This document shows positions 55,951 through 64,000 of a DNA stretch of 64,000 nucleotides, one piece after another. A program made the translations under genes and the position numbers. This stretch comes from Ypsolopha sequella (Eukaryota > Arthropoda > Insecta > Lepidoptera > Ypsolophidae): positions 5,465,201 through 5,529,200 of the forward strand of contig OW203984.1 in NCBI GenBank assembly GCA_934047225.1, given 5' to 3'. Numbering within the stretch: the stretch's first letter is position 1; every line of letters begins with the position of its first letter. The notes under the pieces are model-generated. The model saw only the letters and a list, made by a program, of their open reading frames with translations, did not search any database and was not told where the DNA came from.

Positions 55951-56288
55951 ATGCATGTGCTCGTAAAGGCCGACTTTTTATGCATCAAAACCGAACAGAA
56001 AGTCGATTATTTTGCCCTAGGGCTTTAATATATATTTTTTTTATTTATTTACAATGGTTGGCTAACCTGCAGCCTTTCCTGTGTACCATAGACGTTATAC
56101 CTTTTTTACACCGTTTAACGGCTCTGGATACAGTCCTTTTGAGCAAATTATAATTTAAAGTTCACAAGATTATATTTGTTTTCATTTCCTCACACTATGC
56201 ATGGAAAAATGTAGTATGATACACGGGCGTAAAAGCAATAAATTACTCGGTTACGTTTAAAACACTCGCTACGCTCGTGTTTTAAATC
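55951..56288. repeat. Repeat J, inverted copy
   Basis: Complement of 11779-12118: CGAACAGAAAGTCGATTATT, GTTGGCTAACCTGCAGCCTT and CGCTACGCTCGTGTTTTAAA. Edges carry TTTTTCAATGCAT/ATGCATTGAAAAA-like inverted sequence. The 74-codon frame is unsupported. Confidence 0.7.
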
Positions 56289-56462
56289 GTCCTCGTAATT
56301 TATTCCTTTGCGCCCTTGTAGCATAAACTACTATTTTATGTTACCTGTATTGCCACGGGCGAATAAAATGAATATAGTGTGATAGTGGATATATAACGAA
56401 TATAGTGGATATAACAACGGCCGTATTTATTCCTGAGGTCTACTGATTGATACAGCCTATTC

Positions 56463-56822
56463 TTAAGGTTAAACGTCAATCGCATAGCACAAAGTACATA
56501 ACTTAACTTGGTATTTATTGTTTATAAGTTCAAAATTGAAAAACATTTTGGTATGTGGCAGTTGACGCCAATAGTTTAGTATTAGTGAGGTTTATAAAGC
56601 ATGAGTTTGAAACTTAATGCACAATTGGTCATGATCTGGTCCAAACAAATTTAAAACAGCATTTTAAGTTGGTTTTACTCTTGCTTTACAAACCTCACTA
56701 ATATTGAACTATTGGCGTCAAATGGCACAGATCAAAAAGTTTTTTAATTTTAAATTTTTAACAAAAAAGAAAACAAAGTTAAGTTATGCACTTTGCGCTA
56801 AGTTATTGACGTTTAACCTTAA
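56463..56822. mobile_element. MITE family E, copy 2
   Basis: TTAAGGTTAAACGTCAAT at the left and ATTGACGTTTAACCTTAA at the right are exact complements. Inner pairs TTGACGCCAATAGTT and AACTATTGGCGTCAA also match. 360 bp, non-coding, better preserved than the copy at 41304. Confidence 0.8.
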
Positions 56823-57885
56823 ATTTATCGGGGAATGGATAACTGTGATTAATAGCTTAAATTAGGTTGGTCAAGGTTTCATCAATAGACGGCTACATAA
56901 TAGTTAAAATGTCGAATAATTAATGTATATGTGGCTATCCATCCGAGACTTAACTAATATAAGAAACAAAACGTTGTACTCAAATTTACAAACTAACAAA
57001 CTTTTCCATGGTTTTATATTAACACATAATATTTGAACCGAAGTATAAGATATCCATCATGATGAATTTCAAATTAAAGAGTTTATGAAGTTTGTATTAG
57101 ACAAAAATCGTCAAACAAAAAATAAACATAAAGTCACAAAAAGCAAAATTAAATAAAGCAAAGCAAAATTAATTGTAATACACCCTAATACAATCTCGAG
57201 GGTTTACAAAGAGTAGGTAAGATCGATGTTGCAGTGTGGAAATGAGGGGTTTGGAGTAGCAGGACGCCGTGCCGTTAAAAAAAAATATACAAAAACACAA
57301 TACAAATAATTTATAATAAAAATACGCAAAAAATAACCCAGTTACTTTTGCTGCTTTTCCATCGTTTACGAATTACAAAAACAGTAACTCAAACAGAAAA
57401 TTTGATGAAAAATAACTTGTTTATAAAACTTGTTGATGATCGAATTTAGATTTTTGTTCACGCAGAGTTGAAACAAACATGAAAACAACACATCGCAGTA
57501 CTATAGAAGCGCATCCATAAAAATGATAAATGAAGCACAAAAGCATTTCGGAATACAATTTCCATTCGGACGCAGCCCTTTCGCATATGTAAATGTTTAC
57601 ATAAATAAACAAATTGATCCATCGCTCTTTCACAAATATATGTGAGCATTTTCGAAGCTCTAGTTAAATTAACTAATTTGCAAATTACTTTTCTGGAATA
57701 CGAATTTGCTAATATGAATTCATTGTGAATCATATACCTACTGTCGGGAAAAATTATGCAGATTTAATTTTATTTATTTATTAACAAAAATCCACAGCAA
57801 TACAAAATATGTTAACTTAAAAAATATTATTTTAAGATACCTACTGCCAATAACGGATTTTACTATGCTAATTGTACATGTATTA
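56823..57885. other. No gene supported
   Basis: AT-rich. Overlapping - frames at 57421-57733 are short and lack motifs. 57170-57270 is GC-richer without structure. Confidence 0.4.
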
Positions 57886-57889
57886 AATT

Positions 57890-58075
57890 TTCAAAAATTA
57901 AATGAATGTTGCTGTTACCGTAATGTTGTCTCATTCATACACAAAAGAAACTATATAATTTGGATTTGTCATTCCTAAAAAAAATGGTTAAATGTTTGCA
58001 CCGAAAATTGAGTTACCTTCAATTCTCTATAAAAAAACGTCAATTTCATATTTAAAGACCTATTATTTATCATCA
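57890..58075. repeat. Repeat M, copy 2
   Basis: Same ordered motifs as 52785-53080, with shorter spacing at the right side. Confidence 0.6.
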
Positions 58076-58374
58076 AGTCGAACAAACAGACAGATTGTAT
58101 TTATGTATAAGTGAGGTAGACGAAGATTGAACGTGGGTACTTCGACAATAAAACGGCGGCAGTTCGGTTTAACTACCGCGTTTAATTATACTCGTTAAAC
58201 TTAACTATGCTTATCAAAGTGGAATTTTCAAACTGAGCTTCAAATCCAGATTTCACATAAAATGGACCCTTTCGTTATTGCTTTCTCGTAAATATTTAGG
58301 TTAAGTGTCAATAATATTTATTAAAATTGCATAAATAAATAAATTTAAAAAAATCCTACTTTAGATAGCCGATT

Positions 58375-58510
58375 CTGAAGGCTTTTATTTTAGTTTTCGT
58401 GCTGTCAAAACTAAATTTTCATCGTTGCAAAATAGTTCATAAGTGTCAAGAACAGAAGCTAAATTACTTTGAAAAAATTTAAGTCTTGACAGCACTAAAA
58501 CTAAAATTAA
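58375..58510. mobile_element. Short MITE
   Basis: TTTTAGTTTTCGTGCTGTCAA and TTGACAGCACTAAAACTAAAA are complementary and about 90 bp apart. Ends directly at repeat C copy 2. Non-coding. Confidence 0.6.
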
Positions 58511-58933
58511 GGCGAATTGCGAAAAAAATACGGGTGTTTCTTTTCTGTGTATTTCATGAAATACACGGAAAATTATAATCAGTTTCTAGTATATGCATTT
58601 TGACAATATAATCTAGGGTTTTGAAATTGGAAAACATGTTTGGATAAATTTTCCTCGATAGAAATAATTGTTGAAATAAGGTCTTCAAACACACTTTTTC
58701 TCCTTGTTTGACGAATAGGAACCATATACAGGACTCAAACATATTTTATTAGGTGTGTTTTAACAATATCTAGAGATTTGATATTTGAAATTTTGCTAGT
58801 TTTTTTAGTTTTTTTAATAAAAATATAAAACTAACTTTTTTCCCTTTTGCCCTGAATCCGCCTCTCTCATCGCACTGCGCGATTTTTCGCTTGGAGTGAC
58901 AGTGACAAAAATAAAATTCGCATAGCCTCTTAA
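58507..58933. repeat. Repeat C, copy 2
   Basis: TTAAGGCGAATTGCG to GCATAGCCTCTTAA. Direct copy of 30041-30443. The TTAA/GGCG edges are like family A. Confidence 0.7.
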
Positions 58934-59155
58934 GGCGCTTGATCCTTCAAATACAGCCAGATGGGTACTTTCTAAAGCCTACTCCTCGTTTACGGCTAAA
59001 CCAAATGGCTTGAAAAAAATATATATGAATCAATAACTCTTTAAAAATATTTGCAACAAATTTTGGTTTCGTACAATTAAAACTTCTATATTAAAAAAAA
59101 TAACAACTGTATGATGTTTTTTTGGCTTAAATTCCCTACTCCTCCTAATCTGCTA
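58930..59155. repeat. Repeat D, copy 2
   Basis: TTAAGGCGCTTGATCC, GATGGGTACTTTCTAAAGCC and GGCTTAAATTCCCTACTCCT match 28597-28815. In this place C and D share one TTAA. Confidence 0.6.
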
Positions 59156-59590
59156 TGACGTTTGGAAATATTTACACGCCAAAAAATTAAGAATCTGTTG
59201 AACTTTAAATGCAACATATCTCAAGAATATCCAGTAACTTTTCCTATTAAAAATATCGAAATATGTAAGATTTCAAGGTCAAAGTCTAAGAGGTGCTCTG
59301 CGCGGGCGCAGGCATCAGTCATGCAGTGGCGTTCAGACGGGGAGGCTGTGTCACTCGTTGCCACGTACCGTACCCTGGCGTCTGATGACATGTTTGCGAA
59401 AATATTTATAAGGATTTTTATTTGTGTGCGTTCAGATAGTACTTTCGGCAATGGACTTAGTTATTTAGAGGATAAATTGTGCTATGAAGTTCGCGCGTGG
59501 ACGCTATAATAAACTAGAAGTTTAGTAGTAAGTAAGTACCTAACATAATCTACCTACACAATCATTATCCATAGTAGAGTTGATATGAAT
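59156..59590. other. Open 115-codon + frame with GC-rich centre, function unknown
   Basis: A + frame (59162-59509) spans a CpG-rich patch (59290-59395). No ATG-supported gene model and no domain. As the nearest GC-rich patch left of the exon-like segments at 60.2-62.6 kb, it might hold a promoter; this is speculation. Confidence 0.25.
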
Positions 59591-59599
59591 AATTACTGG

Positions 59600-59872
59600 T
59601 AACAATTATAGTAGCTCATGGGTAGAACGCAGGCCTCTCAATTTTGAGATCCAGGTTCAAGCCTCGGTTGGGCATGCACCAAGGAGTTTTTCGAAATTTT
59701 TGTGCATAGTATTTACTAATACTTACTACTTGCTGAATGTTTTGTGCCCGAAGTCACCACCAACCACGTTGGGACATACTTATCGTCGGTGAAACGCGGG
59801 TGTACCGAGTGCGGAGACACTCGAAACACCTCCAAAGCCCCCTCGGGGATTCCTATCGTGACAATATATAGG
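59600..59872 (+). repeat. tRNA-headed SINE, copy 3
   Basis: A-box-like TAGCTCATGGGTAGAAC and B-box-like AGGTTCAAGCCT at 59651 sit 30 bases apart as in tRNA genes. The middle CTCTCAATTTTGAGATCC and the body (CCAAGGAGTTTTTCG, CCAACCACGTTGGGA) match the split SINE at 31517/35585. Not a functional tRNA. Confidence 0.7.
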
Positions 59873-60187
59873 TATAATTATTATTATAAACAGCTATAAG
59901 AAACAATTCACGCAAAAAACGTTGCTCAAAATTTTGTTTTTACTTCTATCTAGCTAAATAAACTACCCAAGTATCAAAGCTCGGACTATGTATATGGTTT
60001 AGCTCCGCTTCCGACCTGTTTTTTTGGACCGGAGCACTATTTGAAATACTTGTTTTAGTTCATTTCAGAAAAATATGTCCCAGGCAGGCATATCAAAGCC
60101 GTGGTATTTATACCTGTAATATTATGTAGAGATAGTTGAATAACTAGAATTGTAGGTATAATACATATAGTTGATATATTATTTCAG

Positions 60188-60269
60188 GGGCATCTAAAAA
60201 GAGACCACCAGAAACAGAAGGCAAAGAAAATAATCCGACAAAATCTGCAAAAAAGACCAAGACCTGACA
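60188..60269 (+). CDS. Exon-like segment A of an unrecognised gene
   Basis: Follows an acceptor (TATTATTTCAG) and reads, in one frame, ASKKRPPETEGKENNPTKSA then KKTKT and stop. The core EGKENNPTKSAKKT parallels EGKDNDPTMSAQKT in segment B and NGKDNDPTASEQKT in segment C. It therefore looks like a third, diverged copy. The 5' part of the gene was not found. Function unknown. Confidence 0.4.
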
Positions 60270-60315
60270 ATATATTAATTCAAAATAATCTGTGCATGTA
60301 ACCTGTAATGTCATT

Positions 60316-60686
60316 CCATCCATCCATCAGCCTCGTTCGTCCACTGCTGGACAGGACTTTGTCATTCCCGGTGGTCATCCTGGAAGAATTGTCCATACTC
60401 ACACACGCTAGGCAGGCGGGTTGATGAGCGCGGTGCCGGAACCCTCGCACCAGTGACGCCGCTGCCCATCACCAGTCTGTTCCATATAAGGCCCGGCTAT
60501 TTGGGATGGATATACCGTCATCCATCGGTCCCAGGCATGGTGGGACTCCTGGTTTTTTGCCTGTGAGCTGTCCTCCTACTCTCCTCAGAATTACTTCGAG
60601 GGGGTCTCCAAATAAGATGGTGGTACCTCCACAGTCCAGCCCGGCATCAGCTCTACCACCTATCAAATATCATTGTCATTGAAATT
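60316..60686 (-). mobile_element. RTE-like LINE 3' fragment with 12-bp TSD
   Basis: TGTAATGTCATT is duplicated at 60304-60315 and 60687-60698. Between lies the inverse of 53435-53800, starting with the CCATCCATCAGCC tail. A long target duplication and the 3'-end-only copy are as expected for LINE insertion. It fell in the sequence directly after exon-like segment A. Confidence 0.75.
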
Positions 60687-60716
60687 TGTAATGTCATTGA
60701 AATTTTGTAAATATTT

Positions 60717-60980
60717 AGGGTGCCAACAAACGAACATCACTTTCAAAACGGTAGCCGTAGACAACGGTAGGTAACTGCACATGTCGAACCATGTTGGCGA
60801 TAGCCATCGACTACCATCGAACAATGGAAGTGAGCGTCAGCTATTGGTTGCATTCGACGCGCTGACGCTGCCAAACAGCGCCGACTGTACTCGATTGATG
60901 GTATTGTCAGCGTTGTATGGTCGACTGCAACCGACGGCTGACGCTAACGTCATTCGTTGGCAATTTATGGTATAGAATAG
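60717..60980. repeat. Left part of a possible 2.9 kb TIR element
   Basis: AACAAACGAACATCACTTTC and GTAGCCGTAGACAACGGTAG resemble, inverted, 63530-63590. ACTGCAACCGACGGCTGACG at 60925 recurs at 63250 (ACTGCAACCGACGACGGCTG). The 64-codon frame inside is unsupported. Confidence 0.45.
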
Positions 60981-61011
60981 TAGACTGTCAGAATACAGTC
61001 GGGAACACTAT

Positions 61012-62025
61012 CTCATCGAGTAACAAGATGTAACCAACTCGTAGTGATGTAGAAAAAAAACTACATCAAAATAAACCGGGTTGGCTAGGCGCAACCTAGA
61101 GCAAATTCAAATTCAAATTCAAATTCAAATAGTTTATTTTGCAAAGCAGGTATAGATATATACACTTTTTACACGTCAAATTTAATCTAATAAAGAAAAT
61201 ATATGTAATAAAATAATAAATGTACATGAACTAAATTAAAGGTTTATTTAATTTATGTAGCAATATATTTACGATTAAAATGATAGGTAAAATATATATT
61301 ATACAAGGTAAAATCCAATCAGCCGCCCGAACCCATACCGGAGACCCGGCCAGGGACCAGGAACAAGGTTCAATGATCACCAACCGAGCCCCCAGCACGA
61401 ATCCAGGCGGCCGACCAAATCCCATCCTATATACTACATACTAATAGGTTACATATATAAATACATGCCTAACTCCGCCCATTCGATTAGTCTTGCTAAG
61501 AAGAAGGGCAAGAAACTTAGCAAGATCATGTCTTTTTTTTCAACATAAAACTTATACTATACAATATATGACTTATATCTACTTTAACCAAGGGATAAGA
61601 AAATACAAGACAGCAGGAATTCAGGTTAATGAATTGAGCGTTTTATACAGTTAGCAAAAACAACGCAAATTTTCTGACAAAAAATTACGTCAATAAGTAG
61701 CAAGTACTATGTTCGGTATAGCGTATCACAAGGTGCTTAAAAATAAGGTTTGCATGTCCTATGTTGGTACTAATATCAGTCTGATTTTATCGAATATCTT
61801 TTTATATGAAAAAAACCTTTCTTTAGCACCTTTTATACGCTCTGTCGATGATATATACTTGATGATGTGATTTTTTTTAATCAATAAAATTGTGCTGCTT
61901 TTGCTGACTTTACAAAATTTTTCAGGTTGCGTGAGCCAACCCTGTTTATTTTGATGTAGTTTTTTTTCTACACCACTATGAATTGGTCACATCTTGTTAT
62001 TTAATGACATAGGGTTACCAACTGT
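61012..62025. mobile_element. TIR element split by LINE 3' UTR L
   Basis: GTAACAAGATGTAACCAACT, GATGTAGAAAAAAAACTACA and TCAAAATAAACCGGGTTGGC on the left are matched by their complements from 61925 to 62005 (GCCAACCCTGTTTATTTTGA and so on). Inverted repeats are about 85 bp. The LINE UTR (61101-61545) lies inside. Confidence 0.7.
61101..61545 (-). repeat. LINE 3' UTR L, - strand copy, with CAAATT tail
   Basis: A (CAAATT)5 tract at 61102-61130 is the 3' tail on the - strand. Then follows the inverse of 50560-51030. The UTR-only length points to strong 5' truncation. Confidence 0.7.
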
Positions 62026-62100
62026 CACCCGACAGCCTAGTACGTTAAAAATTATATTCCGTATTAAAACATATTCAGCGTTATTTGTTATGTTTCTTAG

Positions 62101-62220
62101 AGAAAAGCATCGTCTGGATCACCACAATCTCTAAGCTCATTCATTGCTTCAGAAATGGAAGGCAAAGACAATGATCCAACAATGTCTGCACAAAAGACTA
62201 TCGAAGAGTCGATTCCGGTA
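62101..62220 (+). CDS. Exon-like segment B
   Basis: After ATGTTTCTTAG the frame reads RKASSGSPQSLSSFIASEME, then GKDNDPTMSAQKTIEESIP, ending at CCG|GTAGGT, a usable donor. Segment C, 320 bp further on, is an obvious copy including its upstream intron sequence (GTTAAAAATTATA). Serine- and acid-rich; no domain recognised. Confidence 0.45.
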
Positions 62221-62423
62221 GGTTTGAGAATTTACCAATCTTTTTTTATAACGTGGTAATATCCTTGAATTTAGGTAAATATTTAGGAATTAATATTATA
62301 TTTTATATTTGTTTGTGAAACTTGAGTATTTTTCTTGGGTTTGCATTATTTTATAATTTATAGTAGGTTAAAAATTATACTATGTATTTAGGTAAATTCA
62401 AACTTATTTATTATGTTTTTCAG

Positions 62424-62554
62424 AGAAAAATATCTTTTGGACCACCACCATCTCCAGGCTCATTCATTGCATTAGAAATGAACGGCAAAGACAATGATCC
62501 GACAGCCTCTGAACAAAAGACGATTAAAGACTCGATTCTGGTAGATTCGTTTTA
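62424..62554 (+). CDS. Exon-like segment C
   Basis: After TATGTTTTTCAG the frame reads RKISFGPPPSPGSFIALEMN, then GKDNDPTASEQKTIKDSIL and VDSF before TAA. The donor seen in B is changed (GTAGAT), so C reads on to a stop. B and C are about 70 percent identical at protein level, and the changes keep the frame open. This suggests real, recently duplicated exons. Gene unknown. Confidence 0.45.
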
Positions 62555-62564
62555 ATTTACAGCA

Positions 62565-62810
62565 AATGTAATACAAAATATAAAACAAGAAAATGAAAAC
62601 CACAGTACAGAACAATAAAATGAAAAACAAAGTGCACAACAAAAAAAGTAACAAAGGAAAAATAAATTACAAAAACGAAAACACACAGAAATTGTATAAC
62701 AATATAATAGAACAAGAAAATGAAGACCGCAGTACAGAACAATGAAATAAACAAAGTACAGAACAAGAAAATGAAGAACAAAGAGCACAACAAAAAATTT
62801 AACTTATCTC
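62565..62810 (+). repeat. Degenerate Q/E/N-coding repeat
   Basis: Units such as AACAAGAAAATGAAGACCGC and AGTACAGAACAA recur about four times. In frame they give QENE-x-x-STEQ, but stops interrupt. It is either a decayed coding repeat downstream of segment C or an A-rich minisatellite. The F/L-rich frames on the opposite strand are by-products. Confidence 0.55.
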
Positions 62811-63235
62811 AAGTGAAGAACAAATAAAAAGCAGAAGACTCATGATCAAGAAAATATATACATATTGAGGATTTACCTGCAGATCAGAGCTTACAAGTGT
62901 TAGCGAGGTGAAACTGTGGTACAGATTACGTAACATAATTAAAATTTACAGATTAAAAAAATATATGTTTTGTTTATTTTACGTGCGAATACAATCTTCA
63001 TAAAAATAAAATCTAAAAGTTGCATCAACATCATTGAAACCGTTTCTGAGTACCCAAATATATTACATACTATCGGTTTTATTATGAGACCCGCAAATAA
63101 CCGATACATACCACTCAAGTCTCTAAAAGCACCGAAATTAACAAAAATTGTAACAAAATTATGTTTTATCAATATATATTTTTTTCGTCGTTATCGTTCA
63201 AAAATCATTCAAATATAAAAACAGAAACTTTTTAT
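62811..63235. other. No gene seen
   Basis: AT-rich, with overlapping short frames on both strands (62939-63218) that mirror each other and lack motifs. Confidence 0.4.
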
Positions 63236-63357
63236 GAAAAATTGTTTGACTGCAACCGACGACGGCTGACGCTACCATCATTAGACGGTTACCTCCGACA
63301 AGGTTCGACGTCTAAAGTTACCTCAATCCTCTGGCACAGTATAATACTGTGCCTCTG

Positions 63358-63516
63358 GCCTACCATGAGTTTGGCACTCGATACACGTTAGCAACAGCGT
63401 AAAACATTTGTATGAGTTTAGCGGTTCTAGCGGTATACGAGAGGAACCAGAATTTCCAATACATTATATTTTACGCAGTCACTAACGTATATCGAGTGCC
63501 AAACTCATGGTGGGCC
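63358..63516. mobile_element. 159-bp MITE
   Basis: CCATGAGTTTGGCACTCGAT and ATCGAGTGCCAAACTCATGG are perfect complements; the inverted repeat runs about 35 bp with GTTAG/CTAAC at the inner edge, and GCGTAAAA/TTTTACGC also pair. It interrupts the repeat that resembles 60717-60980. Confidence 0.8.
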
Positions 63517-64000
63517 TACTGTTGACGGTTACCAACTGCAAAGTGACGCTCGTCTGTTACCGCTCAAGCCCAAGATTTATAAAGGTCTGACCCCAATATC
63601 AACTTGGTCACTTTCGGGTATTCTCACATAACCGATTTTGTTGTATATGTTTTATATATTTTCGCGATTTCAGTACTATCACCACTAGTTCACGATTACT
63701 ATAATTACTAGTTTGTTTTCAAAACTACCAAAATATCACCGTGTAGTAGTAGGTACAGAATGGTCACATCTCTCTGTTACAGCACCACAGCCTATTGAGT
63801 TTCAAAAGTTATAGTTATAGGTTTACGCATAAAACAATGCATATTATAAAACATTGTAAACAACAAACATAAATTTATTTATAGCACACTGTGCGTAAAA
63901 TGACCACTTTACGCACGCTGCGCGTGCGTTTTCCGCACTTGTACTATAAAAAATTATACGAAACTCGTGCGAGAAACTTTTTCTCGACTCGTGTGATTGC
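63517..64000. other. End of window, no gene
   Basis: Right edge of the possible 2.9 kb TIR element to about 63590, then AT-rich DNA with CTGTGCGTAAAATGACCACTTTACGCAC (palindromic around 63890-63915). No gene recognised. Confidence 0.4.

Noticed and set aside
62472..62793. F/L/C-rich - strand frames resembling membrane proteins
   Set aside because: Three overlapping frames are all antisense to an A-rich Q/E/N repeat; hydrophobicity is a composition effect.
1..64000. CRISPR arrays, bacterial operons, phage genes
   Set aside because: No regularly spaced direct repeats with unique spacers; genes have introns. The YqaJ domain is phage-like, but its spliced, transposon-borne context is eukaryotic.

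Overview
This is animal, almost certainly lepidopteran, genomic DNA: AT-rich, with no operons or ribosome binding sites, GT-AG introns where genes can be read, and packed with the repeat classes usual in moths and butterflies (Helitrons ending in CTAG, RTE LINE tails with CCATCCATCAGCC, tRNA-headed SINEs, many TIR MITEs). Coding capacity for ordinary host proteins is very low. Most of the window is transposons inserted into other transposons.

The centrepiece is 36.2-47.8 kb, an ISL2EU/IS4EU-type DNA transposon with two intact convergent genes. One is a spliced gene for a YqaJ-type nuclease with a SWIM-like Cys/His cluster (+ strand, 36610-38335). The other is a spliced transposase made of a THAP DNA-binding exon (47422-47246) and a helix-turn-helix plus DDE exon (39838-38387) on the - strand. 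GC-rich terminal repeats lie outside both genes. The 7.4 kb transposase intron has collected an RTE LINE tail, a MITE and a 4.8 kb errantivirus/gypsy-type LTR element. The errantivirus LTRs are identical and a 4-bp target duplication (CGTG) flanks it, but an internal deletion has removed integrase and most of env. None of these insertions touches the transposase exons.

Left part (1-31 kb): SINE and LINE tails, MITEs, long hairpin elements, a 158-bp tandem repeat, decayed LINE and gypsy RT fragments, and a 2.3 kb Helitron (22.1-24.5 kb). The Helitron sits 31 bp inside a splice donor that ends a candidate THAP-domain first exon (24606-24500, - strand). Two nested MITE clusters at 19.8-20.9 and 24.8-25.4 kb are related inverted copies.

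31.7-35.6 kb is a young non-autonomous LTR retroelement: 1136/1135-bp direct repeats starting TGTAGC and ending GCTACA, a tRNA-Lys-like primer site, a 4-bp duplication ACGT, no gag or pol, and a TTGTTGGTTGTTGA-type minisatellite inside. It has split a SINE.

Right part (47.8-64 kb): a perfect-length 125-bp-arm hairpin, LINE 3' ends on both strands, more MITEs, and at 60.2-62.6 kb three related exon-like segments that may belong to an unrecognised host gene, mixed with further TIR elements. Coordinates of element ends were read by eye; family names below the superfamily level are inference.
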